Positions 1 through 10,944 of a stretch of DNA of 64,000 nt are shown piece after piece. Numbering within the stretch: the first letter of the stretch is position 1; each line of letters starts with the position of its first letter. The notes under the pieces were generated by a model. The model had not been told where the DNA came from. It saw only the letters and a list, made by a program, of their open reading frames with translations, and searched no databases. The DNA lies in NCBI GenBank assembly GCA_948144175.1, contig CANXME010001453.1:1922001-1986000 (forward strand), given 5' to 3'. The position numbers and the translations under genes are program-made. This DNA is from Closterium sp. NIES-65. Lineage: Eukaryota > Streptophyta > Zygnematophyceae > Desmidiales > Closteriaceae.

Positions 1-56
1 GACACGTGCTTCACCGTCATAGGGCACTGGATGTTTCGAGCTTATCGCGCTCATCT

Positions 57-230
57 TCTGTTTGCAGTTTTTTTTTTTTTTTTTTTTTTTTTTGGTATAA
101 TCTCGCATCTCCTGGTGTTTTTTAGGGTGCACTAATGCTACTGTTGGTAATGATCTTCAGTTTGAGTTTTTTTTTGTATAATCTCGCATCTCCTAGTGGT
201 TTTGAGGGTGCACTTATGCTACTGTTACTG
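57..230. repeat. Tandem duplication with poly-T tract
   Basis: A unit of about 81 bp occurs twice: GTATAATCTCGCATCTCCT starts at 95 and again at 176, followed in both copies by a GGGTGCACT-ATGCTACTGTT block. Each copy is preceded by a T-run; the first, at about 68-93, is the longest. No coding potential is visible. It lies upstream of the PTRHD1-like exon and probably in an intron of that gene. Confidence 0.7.
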
Positions 231-713
231 ATTATCTGGTTTAGGATTTTTCTTTTGGTTTAGGTTTGAAAAAGGGTTTTCCGATGGTGTCACTCTGGAA
301 AGCTGAGGTCCAGTGCCACTTCGTTGGAAGAATGAATGCTTGAGTTTACGGTTGTGTGGTGATAGTGTTTCCCAGAGCCCTGATACTGCTTCAACCCCTG
401 CCGGTTATGTTCCCGCCCTGCTGCTGCAATTTAGATTTAGAGCCCGCTCTCGTTCCTTCATGTCCCTTCCGCTTCCGCAATTTAGTTTTTTTCTTCACAA
501 CCCTCTTTCCTCCCCCCAGGCACCTCACGTAGCGCATGACATGACACTTTTTCTATCCCAATGCCATGTCATCTCAGTCTAAGTTCAAACTTGCAGTTAA
601 CATCTGTAACTGACATTACGGCTAGGAGCCTTCAAATGTGGTACATTATCCGGCGAATCAGTCATGTTGTTGTTTCTCTAAACAATGATCCTCCCTGTTG
701 TGGATCCCACCAG
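231..713 (+). other. Probable intron upstream of PTRHD1-like exon
   Basis: No recognisable coding sequence was found. The stretch ends with a pyrimidine-rich tract and CCCACCAG at 706-713, which serves as a plausible 3' splice acceptor directly before the conserved exon. Upstream exons of the PTRHD1-like gene, which should carry the N-terminal half of the domain, were not found here and may lie left of the window. Confidence 0.4.
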
Positions 714-852
714 GTGACACTGGAGGTGAAGGGGGTGGTGCAGCTATTGAATCTGTCCAAGAAGCTGCAGGAGGCGGGTATCACTCACCGCGTGTGAATG
801 GAGCAGCCTAAGAATATGCCCTCCTGCATCGCCACTCTCCCACACCCCAAGA
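714..852 (+). pseudogene. PTRHD1: PTRHD1-like peptidyl-tRNA hydrolase II domain, last exon (5' part), disrupted
   Basis: The reading frame from GTG at 714 encodes a stretch starting VTLEVKG and containing KKLQEAGIT, then MEQPKNMPSCIA and PHPK. This matches the C-terminal 60 residues of the PTRHD1/Pth2-like family without gaps; the family shows the pattern LWxEQPEN..CIA..PYPK. Pth2-fold proteins are associated with release of peptidyl-tRNA, although activity of PTRHD1 itself is less certain. Two defects are visible. The conserved Trp before MEQP is a TGA stop (795-797, one change from TGG). The exon is also cut after the PHPK codons by copia Z, whose duplication CAAGA occupies 848-852. The final 13 codons and the stop continue in frame at 32372. 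This allele should be non-functional unless the whole insertion is absent from a homologous chromosome. Confidence 0.85.
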
Positions 853-985
853 TTTTAGCAGTGATGCATAGCGAAATGATGATGGCTAGCAAGATGGGAA
901 ATACAAATGCTAAACCTAGAAAGTGTTGTACGCCCTACAGCGCTACTCACGATAGCCTATCAACATAATGTATAACATTTGACAA
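853..985 (-). repeat. Copia Z 3' LTR
   Basis: Read on the minus strand it starts TGTCAAATGTTATACATT at 985 and pairs with 32235-32366. It is preceded on the minus strand by a purine-rich GGGGTTT stretch at about 986-992 that acts as the polypurine tract. The outer edge is at the PTRHD1 exon TSD. Confidence 0.8.
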
Positions 986-1189
986 AACCCCATTGGCTAA
1001 GTGAGAGGCATCAAAACAAAGGAAACAATGGGTCACAAGACCAGTCAAGAGAAACAACAAGACAACGCTCAGGGTGCACTTCAAGATCACCAAACATTAT
1101 GAGCATAAGCAAACGGCTACAAGGCCAGTTCAAGAGTTCACAATTATATATAGATGCAAGGACAAGGGAGGAAGGAACAAGAAAGAGTG

Positions 1190-1861
1190 CTACAGCAACC
1201 TAGCACCAGTGTCAACAAGGCCTAACTGCAGACAGAACCTGTGGTGGTCACTAAGCGCTAGGGCCTTGATGAAGATGTCTGCAGTGTTGGCCTCTGAGGC
1301 CACGAAGTCCGAGCAGGCATGGCCGCACCGCTGCAAATCTTGCAAGGGAAAGTACCTTACGTCAATGTGCTCCACTATGCTCTCTAGTCTAAGCTCTTGA
1401 CACAGAAAGATCATGGCCTTGTTGTTAGCAGACAAGGTCAGTCCAGAGCGAGGCCGCTCACCAAGGTAAGTGAGCAAGAAGGTCAACAATCGAAGTTCCT
1501 GCGCAGCCATGGCACCAGCGTAGATCTTTGCCTCGGCACTAGACGAAGCCACAGACGACGACCGAGTAGATCTCCACAACACAGCTTCAGCGCCCAAGCT
1601 GAAGCAGTAACCCTGAGTGGACCTCTGTGTCTCCACGTTGTTGGCGTAAAAAGAGTCGCAGTGACCGGTCAGAACAACTGGCTGCCTCCCTCCAAGCACA
1701 AGCCCCATGCGTGGTGTAGTTGTCAGGTACTTCACCAACCTCACAGCAGCTGTCCGATGATCAGGTAGGTGTCTCCTAGTCGCAACAAAGCGACAGAGGA
1801 TGCTGAGAGGAAAGGCGAGGTCCGGACGAGTACAAGTCATCACATACATGATGCAGCCCAC
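1190..1861 (-). pseudogene. Copia Z RNase H and Pol C-terminus
   Basis: A 223-residue open frame resembles the end of copia Pol: MTCTRPDLAFPLSIL, the RNase H core around LTGHCDSFYAN, a SSAEAKIYAGAMAAQEL block, NNKAM, and VASEANTADIFIKAL near the C-terminus. The first catalytic region (DSFYAN, in place of DASWAD) and other sites are altered. The enzyme would degrade the RNA strand of the RNA-DNA hybrid during reverse transcription. The open frame ends before the C-terminal tail, and the 3' untranslated part (986-1189) leads to the LTR. Confidence 0.85.
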
Positions 1862-2151
1862 AAGCTCTGCATAGGGACCACTAGACTCAAACGGCTCATC
1901 AGGAAAAGGGCCGGTGAGTCTGTGGTCAACGGCAAGAAGAGTGAGCTGTGTAGTGGAGTGGTGAAGCTCGAACTGCTAAAGGACATGCTGCACCATGTAC
2001 GACTATGAGTTTGTAATGGTGCGAGAGGCTCTGTCCCTGGTGATTTGCAAGCCAAGGTAGCGGTGCAGTAAACCAAGGTCAGTGCACGTGTGTCTCTTCT
2101 GCAGTTCAGACTTCACCTCAGCCAGAGCCGTCCTGTCTACTTTCAAGTAAC

Positions 2152-2528
2152 TGCCAGTAGAGCTACACTGTGAGATCCCCGATCGATCCTAGGGGGGGTT
2201 ACAGGCGCGTTTGCCTGGGGGGTTATGAGCGCACTGGCCCGCTACTGAAACAAGCCCTTTTATCCCAATGGTCTAGTGGTTGGGATTCTGACATGGTATC
2301 AGAGCGGTCTCGAGTTCGAATCCCGGTGTATGCACATGTAGGCCGTTGCCACTGTGCTCAGTCCTGGGCCTCCCAGTGTGGGGGGGTGTCAGTAGAGTTA
2401 CACTGTGAGATCCCCGATCGATCCTAGGGGGGGTTACAGGCGCGTTTGCTTGGGGGGTTATGGGCGCACTGGCCCGCTACTGAAACAAGCCTTTTTATCC
2501 CAATGGTCTAGTGGTTGGGATTCTGACA
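2152..2528 (+). mobile_element. TRIM copy 1: miniature LTR element with tRNA-like module
   Basis: A 377-bp element with two 142-bp LTRs (2152-2293 and 2387-2528), which start TGCCAG or TGTCAG and end TTCTGACA. It is flanked by a perfect 5-bp TSD, GTAAC (2147-2151 and 2529-2533). The 93-bp internal domain starts with the primer site TGGTATCAGAGC (2294-2305), identical to the usual initiator-Met tRNA complement of plant LTR elements, and ends with a polypurine tract GTGTGGGGGGG. It has no coding capacity. Size and structure fit a terminal-repeat retrotransposon in miniature (TRIM), which moves using proteins from other elements. It sits in the RT of copia Z. Confidence 0.92.
2269..2323 (+). promoter_or_regulatory. 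tRNA-like internal pol III promoter in TRIM copy 1
   Basis: The A box TGGTCTAGTGG (2269-2279) fits TRGYNNARNNG exactly and lies in the 5' LTR end. The B box AGTTCGAATCC (2313-2323) has one mismatch to GGTTCGANNCC and lies in the internal domain. The primer site falls between the two. The A-box half resembles the 5' half of a tRNA-Glu. Promoter activity is inferred. Confidence 0.55.
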
Positions 2529-2945
2529 GTAACCACTGAATGTTATAAAGACCAAGTCATCGATGTAGACGAGAACGAAGAAAGGTGTGGGCCCAAAACG
2601 GACGAACAACGGCTGGTCTGCGGATGAACAACGAAACTCAAGGGTAGCAAGAGTGGTGCGCATCGTGTCGTGCCACTCATGGGGCGCCTGGCAGACCATA
2701 GACTGGTCGTCTTAGGCTCCACTGGGTTTCAGGCAGGAAAGTGCTAGTGAAGCCAGGAGGACGACGCAACCAGATCTCTTTGTGCAGGCTGCCCTGGAGA
2801 AAGGTAGTGGAGAAGTCGAGGGAGTACAGCTCGTAGTCTTGCTGTGCTGCAACGTAGAGTAACACCCAAAGAGTCGTCATCTTCAGGGTCAGGGCGAAAA
2901 TATGGAAGAAGTTAACTCTCTCACGTTGGTTGAAACATCAGGGCA

Positions 2946-3419
2946 TCAAGGCTCGGTCAGGGGAAAGGAGCATGGCACAGAGAGAGAGAGAGAAGCGGCT
3001 GCCAAGAACTCCAGCTCAAACTGCTTGTCCTCTAGGACATCACAGGTAAGGGCAAACTCACCCCCGGCGGACAGACGACGGGCTGGCGGAGCAGCCACTA
3101 CACGCGTGGAAAATTCAAGGCGGCGGGTGGCAGCAAAGTCAGCAAAGCGGCAGTAAGAGCCGAGACAGACGACGGAGAGGGTCGGTGACAAGAGAGGCGA
3201 GAACACGCGAGACAACATGACGAGCAGCACGGTAGTAGTCAGTGATAGGGTGAGAGGAGACAGTGAGAGATGACGTAGGAGGTGGCGGGAGAAGAGACAC
3301 AAGCGGAGCACGACAAGAACTAGAACGAAACAAGGCAGCCCCCTCTGCAGACAGTGCGCCCCGTAGACCGTGCGCTCCGCAGGTTTCGCGTCCCACAGGT
3401 AGTGCGCCCTGCAGTTATC
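2946..3419 (-). pseudogene. Copia Z pre-RT segment
   Basis: Minus-strand sequence encodes the conserved stretch upstream of copia RT, including ALTCDVLEDKQFELEFLAAAS, which is similar to VLEDRQFELGFLAAA of element R at about 58050. Further upstream (3330-3419) the sequence is a GC-rich tandem repeat of CGCAGG/GTAGCGCGCCC type. Copia A inserted within this repeat, which continues at 22818. Confidence 0.7.
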
Positions 3420-3552
3420 TGTCAAACATATATAATATAGCCTGTGTAGGCTGTAGTGGGGTAGACATTATGGGGTACAGCTTTTCTAGGTTTTCATACT
3501 TGTACCCATCTCCTTTCTAGTCACACATTCCATTCCTCATACTTTTCTCACA
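3420..3552 (+). repeat. Copia A 5' LTR
   Basis: Starts TGTCAAACATATATAA and ends CTTTTCTCACA. It contains the block GTGTAGGCTGTAGTGGGGTA, which recurs in the LTRs of copia C, K and Q and marks a shared LTR lineage. Confidence 0.9.
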
Positions 3553-3570
3553 TGGTATAGAGCGGGTTCC
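3553..3570 (+). promoter_or_regulatory. Copia A primer-binding site
   Basis: TGGTATAGAGCGGG follows the 5' LTR directly. It matches the initiator-Met primer site TGGTATCAGAGC with one base missing. Confidence 0.7.
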
Positions 3571-3599
3571 CTAGTGGGACCGTTTTTTTTTTAGGGCCA

Positions 3600-4320
3600 C
3601 CACTTAATTTGTTTTTTTCTGCCCTGCCCGAAGGGCGCATCGCGCTCTGCCTTACTGCCGCCGTCGCGGCCCTACCCTCTAGGCCCGTCGCGCCCTTAGC
3701 GGCCCGCCTTGCTGTCGCGGCCCTTAGCGGCCCGCCCTGTCGCCCTTAGCGGCCCGCCCTGCCGCCCTTAACGGCCCGTCGCCGCCCTGGTGCGAACCGC
3801 CCTGCCGCCCTTAGCGGCCCGTCGCGGCCCTCAGCGGCCCTTAGAGGCCCGCCCGCCTCGTCGTCGCGGCAATGCGCGGCCCGCCTGCCCGTCGTCGCGG
3901 CCCTCCACGGCCCGCCCGCCTCGTCGTCGCGGCCCTACCCTACCCTGCCGCGGTCCTGCCTTGTCGCGGACCTGCACTGCAGTAGCCGCTTGGCTCCTGA
4001 CCGGCCCTGTCGCCTCGTGGCGACCCCCTGCACTGCAGCCACGTCGCGGCCCCTGCCCTGCCAGACGCGGCCTTGCTCCTGCAGCCGTGTCGCTGCCCAA
4101 CTTGTCGCGGCCCCTGTCCCGCCTGCGCGCCCCGGCCCTGCCCCACCAGTTGCGGCCCTTCCACCGCTCCCGCTCCTGGTAAGCACACCGCCGCGCCCGC
4201 GCCGCACTGCCGAGCTGCGCTGCCCTGCCGAGTCGCGCCGCCCTGCCGAGACGCGCCGCCGTGGAGAGTCGCGCTGCTACTACTAATGCTGCTGCTAGCA
4301 CTTCTGCTGCTGTTCGTGCT
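3600..4320 (+). repeat. Copia A GC-rich leader repeats
   Basis: Untranslated leader between primer site and gag, built from variants of CCCTTAGCGGCCCGCC and CGTCGCGGCCCT. The overlapping open frames rich in Arg, Pro and Ala on both strands are by-products of base composition and contain no domain. Confidence 0.7.
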
Positions 4321-4323
4321 ATC

Positions 4324-5478
4324 ATGACTACCCCGAATGTACTTACCTTCGATACTGAGGGTCGAGCGGTTGACTTTGAGGTCTGGGTCTATGATCTGCA
4401 GCTGTTTCTGTAGTGCAATTCTAGGGACGGAGTCTCACTGTTCGATCTCATGTCCGGCGTCTCTGTTGCACCTGCTGCCAATGCTCACTGTGCTGTTCGC
4501 TCGCAACAGACCAAGCGCGATGCTGCTGCCCGACTTGCTGTTCGTAGTCACCTGCCGTCTGCTGAGCGCGCGCACTTTGGCCAATACAAGACCGCTAGGA
4601 CTCTGTACGACGCTGTTGTTGCGCGCTACTCTTCCCCTGCCACTGCTGCCCTTAGCTGCCTCACGCTGTCGTACCTGTTCCCTGACATAGCTGCTTTTGC
4701 CACAGTCGCTGACCTCATTACGCACCTCCGCACTAGTGACACCCGCTACCAAACTGCGCTTCCTGCCAAGTTCTGCGCCAAGAACCCCCCCCCCCCCTAT
4801 GTACATCACTCTCTACTACCTCGTCACCCGGCTCCTTGACTCCCTTCGCTTGGTCAGGGACCACTTCCTCTCCCTTTGCCCCACCACGCTCACCGTTGAC
4901 CTCCTTGAGGAGCGCCTCCTTGCAGCTGACAAGAGTATAATCGCTGTAGGAGCCTCTCGTGGTGACCCTCGTGCCTCTTTCTTTGAGGGGTGCTCCCTCG
5001 TTCCCCTTTTGCCTTCTGTTGCCTCTGCTACTGCTGTCGACCTCGTTGGCAACGAGTCGGTCGACGCTGCGTCTGCTCCTAGTGGGAGGCGCCACAGCGG
5101 CAAGAGCAAGGGGGGAGGTGGGGGTGGTGGCGGAGTGGGGGCTTCGGTAGCGGAGGTGGGGGTGGAGGCGGCGGCGGCAGCGGCAGTGGAGGTGGCGGTG
5201 GTGCTGGTCAAAGTGGCGCTATGCAGCGTGGAGGCTTTGGTGGTGGCCACCGCCAGCAGAAGCAGCGTTCTCGTGAGACCCTGTCGCCCCAGGAGCTTCG
5301 TGAGTGGTACGCTGGGCGTGGGAGGTCTGGGGGTGCTGGTCCCTGGGCTTACATTCTCCGCACCGTCGAGCGCAGTGGGGAGACGTGCGGAGGGCCGCAC
5401 GCCACGCAGCGCTGTCTTGGTCGTCTGACTGACGCCTGGCGTACAAAATTTCCTGATGGCACTGAGATCCCGCGCTAG
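4324..5478 (+). pseudogene. Copia A Gag
   Basis: Starts with ATG at 4324 (MTTPNVLTFD...FEVWV) and corresponds closely to the gag of copia C. Conserved blocks include AARLAVRSHLPSAERAHFGQ, YKTARTLYDAVVARYSS, DLITHLRTSDTRY and a C-terminal LREWY...RLTDAWRTKFPDG. Gag would form the virus-like particle. A TAG stop lies near 4411 and a poly-C slip at about 4788-4796 breaks the frame before MYITLYY; the Gly-rich tract (5100-5215) shifts it again. The Cys/His element near the C-terminus (TCGGPHATQRC) is not a canonical CCHC knuckle. Confidence 0.85.
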
Positions 5479-6326
5479 GGTGATCTGCTTAAGTCGGGGG
5501 TTGCTGTCTTTGATCTTGATTATGATGCTATCCTTGCTGCTATGTATGCTGTGTCTATTAGTGCTGAGGGTGACTGTTACCTGTGTGTTCCGCCCGACCC
5601 GGGCATTGAGGCTGCTGCTCTAGGTGCTGGTCAGTCTGCTGCCCCAGGTACTGGTGAGTCTGCTCTCTAAGGTACCGCGTCGGCTCAGGCCTTACACACC
5701 TTCACCCTTGACTCGGGTGCTCCCCACTCCTCCTTTCGCAACTGCACCACACTCTTGCCGCTCAGTCGGCCAGTGGCAGTCTCTCTGGCTGACCCCTCCG
5801 GGGGTCCGGTCCTTGCACACTCCTCCACGGTCCTGCCGTGTCCGGCGGTCCCGTCTGGCTCTCTGTCTGGCCTCAACCTCCCCTCATTCTCCACGACCTT
5901 GGTGAGTGGAGCTGACCTTCAGGACGCGTGGGTTGAACAGTTCACTCCTGGAGATCAAAGAGTGACCCACTGTTCGTGTACTCGGAGAGGCCGGCACCTG
6001 GCCACGTTCACCTGTCAGCCTGGGTCGAGCCTGTACACCCTGACTACCGTGTCTCCTCCGGTTGCTGAGTTTGGTCAGGTAGCTGCGTCGGGTCATGTGT
6101 TTGCTGCAGCGTCCCGGTCTAGTCCAGGGTGTGCCCCCTCCTCGTGTCGCCTCCTGTCTCACCAGACTCTCCTTGGGCACCACCGCCTTGGTCACCACTC
6201 CCTGCCTCGTCTCTTAGGCATGGCCTCCCGTGTCCTTGTTACTTGTCTTCCCCGGTCTCTCCCTCCCCTACCCCCCGGGCCTGCCCCTACCTGCGTTCCT
6301 TGCGTCGAGGGGCGGCAGCGCGCTGC
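5479..6326 (+). pseudogene. Copia A protease and GAG-pre-integrase, cut by gypsy B
   Basis: Encodes FDLDYDAILAAMYA, then a retroviral-type aspartic protease with LDSGA at about 5710, then HHRLGHHSLPRLL and CVPCVEGRQRAA of the integrase zinc-binding region. The coding sequence stops at the gypsy B TSD GCTGC (6322-6326) and resumes at 18271. At least one stop (TCTCTAAGG, about 5670) breaks the frame. Confidence 0.85.
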
Positions 6327-6714
6327 TGTGAGAGTACGACAGCTTATGCCAGCTATGCTTGCTTGCCTCTACTTTATCATGCTATTTCTAGCATAGGATA
6401 ATCATATGCATGCATGAATTGCTTGATTTCCTAGGCTAGGTGCTTTCCTATATTTTATTATAGTTATAGCACCGAGCTAGGTTACGTGCACCGAATTCTG
6501 GCTTTTCGGTTGCCACCGAATTGCCTTCTACCGAATTCGGTAAGGATCCGTTCGGGACGCTACGCGGCCCGCGGAACCTTCGCGTAACACCTGGTTACGG
6601 GGTTTTGTGTCGAGCCTATATATAGCCTCGTGTTGTACCCAGGTGGACATTCAATTCAATTCAATTCGACTCAATTCTCATTCTCTTTTCTGAACTCAAT
6701 CCTAGATCCTCACA
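6327..6714 (+). repeat. Gypsy B 5' LTR
   Basis: A 388-bp LTR. A TATATATAG box lies at about 6618-6626, and TTCAATTCAATTCAATTC microrepeats lie near 6648-6666. It pairs with 17883-18270. Confidence 0.93.
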
Positions 6715-6715
6715 C

Positions 6716-6729
6716 TTGGTAATCAGAGC
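6716..6729 (+). promoter_or_regulatory. Gypsy B primer-binding site
   Basis: TTGGTAATCAGAGC lies one base after the LTR. It resembles the initiator-Met site TGGTATCAGAGC with an additional A. Confidence 0.6.
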
Positions 6730-7143
6730 GGATTTACACGCGAGGTCTTCAACCGCTTAGTTCCGGCCTTTAAAAACGGTGGGGGCGACGACGAAAGCGC
6801 CGATACGGGTATGTAAAACCAGTTCTGCGCAATTTTCTAAGTCCTCCTCGATTCGGTTTTCGAACACCCCTCAGATTTACTGGTGGAAAGGTTGGAGTTT
6901 TGACCGTTCGATCGAGTTTCATCTCAACGGCCCAGAGAATATCGCCCAAAAAAGTTGGAATCTGGAGCGTCGGATCAATTTTCTCCTCAACGGCCAAGAT
7001 CGGACGCGAATTTCGCCTAAGGGAGATTTACGCAACCTACAGAATTCGCGCTCGTCGATTCTACAGTCAATTTGACTCGCAGTAAGTCGACCAGCACCTA
7101 GAATTCGATTATTTTCGTCGCGCATCTTCCTGTAAATCACCAA

Positions 7144-8101
7144 ATGGAGGGCCAAGGCGACAACTACGCGACTACGTGCGACATTGCGAGCCTCCGCACC
7201 GACATGGAGCAGACGCAGGCGACGCTTCGTCGACTCGAGGCTTTTCTGACAAGCCAACCAGGGTTCGCCACCGCAGCAGCAGCGACCACAGCGGCTGCAG
7301 CACCGACATCTAAAGGCAGCAGTGGCGACACCGACATTTCACGGACCAATGGCACCACTGTCGCCGAACCTCGAAGCAGCACGACCGAGGCTCCCGGAGG
7401 CGTTCGATCCAAGCGCGAAGGGATCCGACGTCCGGCGATTCATGGCCACCCTCGAAATTTACTTCGAGGCCATTAGCTGTTCGACCCCGCAACACGACGC
7501 AGCAAGGATTCGGCTCGTAGCGACACTGTTACGTGGACCGGCTCTCGAATGGATTTACTACACCGACGTAGCCTGCGGGGAGAAAACGTGGCAGCAGTTT
7601 CGGGCAGATTTAATCGAGCGTTTCGAACCAATTAATACAACCTACATGGCGCGGCAGCAGATACACCGACACAAGCAATACAGTAGTGTAACACAGTACA
7701 CGCAGCAGATGGAGTTACTGTTCAACCGCATCACCGACCTGACCGAAGGCGAAAAAATCCAGGCGTACACCGAAGGATTAAAAATGGAGATTCGGCGGCA
7801 GGTGATTGCGGCGAATTACAACAGCTACAGAGACATCGTGCGTGCTGCCGAGCGATACGACGCGCTGACTCGAAGTCAACCCGAAACACGACGCTTCACG
7901 CCGAACCGTACATTCGGCACGGAGCGATCGGCACCCCCCACGTTCACCGAACCGATGGATATCGACAAATACGACGCGAAGCAGCAGCCGACAAAATGCG
8001 AATTTTGCGGCGTAGCAGGACATCAGTTTTTGTCGTGCTACAAAATGAAGAAAGCACGTGCGGCACTCCGGGACGGAAACAGTGGAGCACCCCCGAATTA
8101 A
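7144..8101 (+). pseudogene. Gypsy B Gag
   Basis: ATG at 7144 opens a frame starting MEGQGDNYATT with a short coiled-coil-like stretch (DMEQTQATLRRLEAFL). The main retrotransposon Gag domain is in another frame (from about 7322), so one frameshift lies between. That frame holds the capsid-like core (FMATLEIYFEAI, EKTWQQFRADLIERFEP, YTQQMELLFNRITDL, YTEGLKMEIRRQV) and ends with a canonical CCHC zinc knuckle CEFCGVAGHQFLSC (about 7999-8040). The stop is at 8101. Confidence 0.85.
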
Positions 8102-8475
8102 AAAAACGGGAATCGCCAGTAGCCGCGGATCGACCTGGCGATCGCGTAAAGATCCGAAAAGCAGGAAAAGGCGACGACGTGGCGACTTCGGAGCAGGTGA
8201 AAAAAGGAGAAAATGATGGCGGGAATTTAAAACGTCACGACCGGCCGGCATCAGGGGAAATCGCCGAGGCGAATGGAGGCTCCGCGAAAAAAGACTCTGC
8301 ACCGACCAGGAAACTCCAGCCGAACACCCACGAAAGCAAGAATTTGTTAAAAGTATCCTAGAAAGATGCTCTAACGAAGAATATTGCTTCTCGTGGTTTA
8401 CAAGCCTTCAAAAAATTCAGGGGAGGTCTAGAGGCCAAGAAAAAGCCTTTAGAAATTATTCAGGTACCTGAGAAG
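8102..8475 (+). other. Gypsy B gag-pol spacer
   Basis: Lysine- and proline-rich open sequence between the Gag stop and the protease frame. No domain seen. Confidence 0.4.
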
Positions 8476-9504
8476 TTGGGCAAAATACTACGGAGCGTAG
8501 AGAAGGGTCGTGCGTTCCGTGGAGTTAATATTCTCTCCCCGCAGCACAGTATTAAGGCTCCCCGTCGCCCACAGGTGAAGCCTACACAGCTGCCAAGGCT
8601 TAGAGGAGACATCCAGGCTCAGGAAAAATTATACAAGCCTCGGAAAAATCCTCCTACCCCCCAGGTGAAGTTGGAAAGCGCAAAGTCAGGTATAGGAAAA
8701 AGGGAAGGTATTAAGTTCGATGTACCCTATGATCCTATTAACGAGACCCTCTTTGGCTACTCAGCACAGCAGAAACCACTACTCCTCGAGGTGTTATGCA
8801 ATGGGCGACGCCTCCAGGCACTGGTGGACAGCGGTGCATCTCACTCGGTGTGTGACTGCGGAGCATTGGAGAAAATTGGAGAGAAGGCGGAAGAGACCCA
8901 GTTTTCAGCAACCATGGTGGACGGTACGAAGCTTCCTATCCACGGCGAAGCATCACTGCAACTGCATATAGGTGCGTTGAGGTGGAAGCCGAAGCTACCA
9001 GTGACCAACATCAAAGGATTAGATTTTATCTTGGGGCGAGATTTCCTGAAGCAGTTCAACCCCGAGATCGATTGGGTCAACAGCAAGGTGTGCATCTACA
9101 ACAACGGGAAACGAGTGGAGCTGCGAAGATGGACGGATACAGGGGACATACCTGAAACGACACTGGCACGGTTCGAACAGACGGTGAACAAGAGTAACAC
9201 GGGTTACCTAGCACTGGTTATGGCAGCAGCAGAGGAGGAGAAGCCGAGTTCCGAGCTACCTGCAGCAGTGAAAGAGGTCTTGGAGCAGTTCAAGGATATA
9301 ATGCCCAACAACCTACCTGCAGGCGTACCTCCAACACGCACCCACGAGCACGAGATCGTGGAGGAACCAGGTGCGAAACCCGTCTCACGTGCACCATACC
9401 GACTGAGTCCGACTGAACTGACAGACATGAAAAAACATATAGAGGATCTACTGGACAGACAACTGATCCGCCCATCCACCTCTCCCTACGGCGCACCAGT
9501 TTAA
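8476..9504 (+). pseudogene. Gypsy B protease and RT N-terminus
   Basis: A 342-residue frame. The aspartic protease has catalytic LVDSGASHS (about 8822) and the downstream ILGRDFL motif (about 9030). The RT N-terminal region follows: THEHEIVEEPGAKPVSRAPYRLSP and IRPSTSPYGAPV. The frame stops at TAA (9502-9504), exactly where the family continues into [19 protein letters not shown] in the same frame, so a single nonsense codon separates the halves. Confidence 0.88.
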
Positions 9505-10347
9505 TTCACTCCAAAACCAGACGGCAGTCTACGGATGTGCATCGACTACCGCGCACTGAACAAACGGACAGTCAAAAACAAATATCCCATACCGCGCATA
9601 GACGACCTACTCGATCAACTGCGTGGAGCAACAGTATTTGCGAAGCTGGACCTACGATTGGGCTACTGGCAGATCAAGATGGCAGACAACTCCGTCCACA
9701 AAACAGCGTTCCGTACCAGATACGACTCCTATGAATACTTGGTGATGCCGTTCGGACTCTGCAACGCACCAGCAACATTTCAGGTGGAGATGAATCACAT
9801 CTTACGACCCCTGCTAGACGAGTGCGTGGTGGTGTACCTGGACGACATTCTCATCTACTCCAAGAATATGAAGGAGCACGTGGAGCATCTGCGGAAGGTG
9901 TTCGAGATAGTCATAAACTACCCCATTCACGACAAGGAAGCCTTAGCGATAGTCATAGCCTTCAAGGCGTGGAGGTGTTACCTAGAGGGAGCCAAGACTA
10001 CAGTCTATACTGACCATTGCAGTCTCAAATAACTGAAGTCACAGCCGACACTCTCACGACGACAGGTGCGGTGGGTTGACTTCCTGGAAACTCACTTCCA
10101 TTACGACATCGTCTACAAGCCCGGGCTACACAACAAGGCAGACGCGTTGAGCCGCCCCGGACATGTAGCAGGCATCCAGCTCGACGGGATGAACCCTCTG
10201 CTCAAGGGTCTATTCCAACATGGGTACTCCGTGGACGCAGAGATTGCTACAGCACAGACCAAGAAGCTATTACAGTGGGAGAAAGACTTAGCTATAAGGA
10301 AGGGTTCAGGAAAGATTTGGGTACCGAATTACGCCCCGCTACGGTAG
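9505..10347 (+). pseudogene. Gypsy B RT and RNase H with internal deletion
   Basis: The RT continues with [40 protein letters not shown] and the catalytic [11 protein letters not shown] (about 9832). After HLRKVFEIV (about 9908) the sequence jumps to [15 protein letters not shown] and VYTDHCSLK, which belong to RNase H. The RT thumb and the start of RNase H are missing (my estimate is 100-150 residues from the family layout). The segment then runs through the linker IVYKPGLHNKADALSR to a TAG at 10345-10347. The enzyme would not be functional. Confidence 0.85.
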
Positions 10348-10944
10348 ATCCTATTGGAGGAGTTTCACGACGTACCTTACGCGGGACATTTTGGGAGCAA
10401 CAAGACGTTAGCAGGGATAGCGAAGTATTACTACTGGCCCGGGATGGGAGCAGACGTGCAGCAGTTCGTCACCTCTTGCAACACGTGCCAGCGGATGAAG
10501 AGCAGCAAGCAGAAAAAAGCAGGGTTACTTCAGCCTCTACCCGTACCGGAGCAGCCATGGCAGGTCGTTAGCCTCGACTTCGTCACAGGGCTTCCTTCGA
10601 CCTCACGAGGACATGATTCCATCCTCGTGGTGATCGATAAGTTCTCCAAAATGGGTCACTTCATACAGACCAACGCCACAGCTACAACTGAAGCAACAGC
10701 TCGACTCTTCTTCGACCGCATCATCACCATCCACGGCATCCCCGCTACACTCATCTCAGACAGAGACCCCAAATTCACGAGTAAGTTTTGGAAGGAGCTC
10801 ATGGGACTGTTGGGGACAAAGCTTGCAATGTCTTCAGCATACCACCCCCAGACTGACGGACAGACAGAGCGACTCAATCAAGTGGTTGAACAGTTACTGC
10901 GCACAGCTTGCAAGGACGACGTGAGCCACTGGGACACACAAATA
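10348..10944 (+). pseudogene. Gypsy B integrase, truncated by copia C
   Basis: Contains the zinc-binding HDVPYAGHFG...CNTCQRMK region (H-H-C-C) and the catalytic core VVSLDFVTGLP (D), ATLISDRDPKF (D) and SSAYHPQTDGQTERLNQ (E). It runs to HWDTQIP at about 10944, where GC-rich copia C leader sequence begins. The remaining integrase C-terminus up to the chromodomain (17689) is absent, so a deletion accompanied or followed the insertion of copia C. Confidence 0.87.

Larger units (their letters stand above)
1862..2945 (-). pseudogene. Copia Z reverse transcriptase, split by TRIM1
   Basis: Fragments in different frames cover the copia RT: VLLYVAAQQDYELYSLDF and LQGSLHKEIWLRRPPGF (about 2680-2880), then HEWHDTMRTTLATLEF, then FFVLVYIDDLVF (about 2535-2600), where the catalytic YVDD reads YIDD. 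The domain is interrupted at 2152-2528 by TRIM copy 1 with a perfect TSD. The remainder to 1862 is frameshifted thumb and connection sequence. Not functional. Confidence 0.8.

Noticed and set aside
3790..4327. Arg/Pro/Ala-rich proteins on both strands
   Set aside because: Produced by the GC-rich leader repeat of copia A; no start context, domain or conservation.
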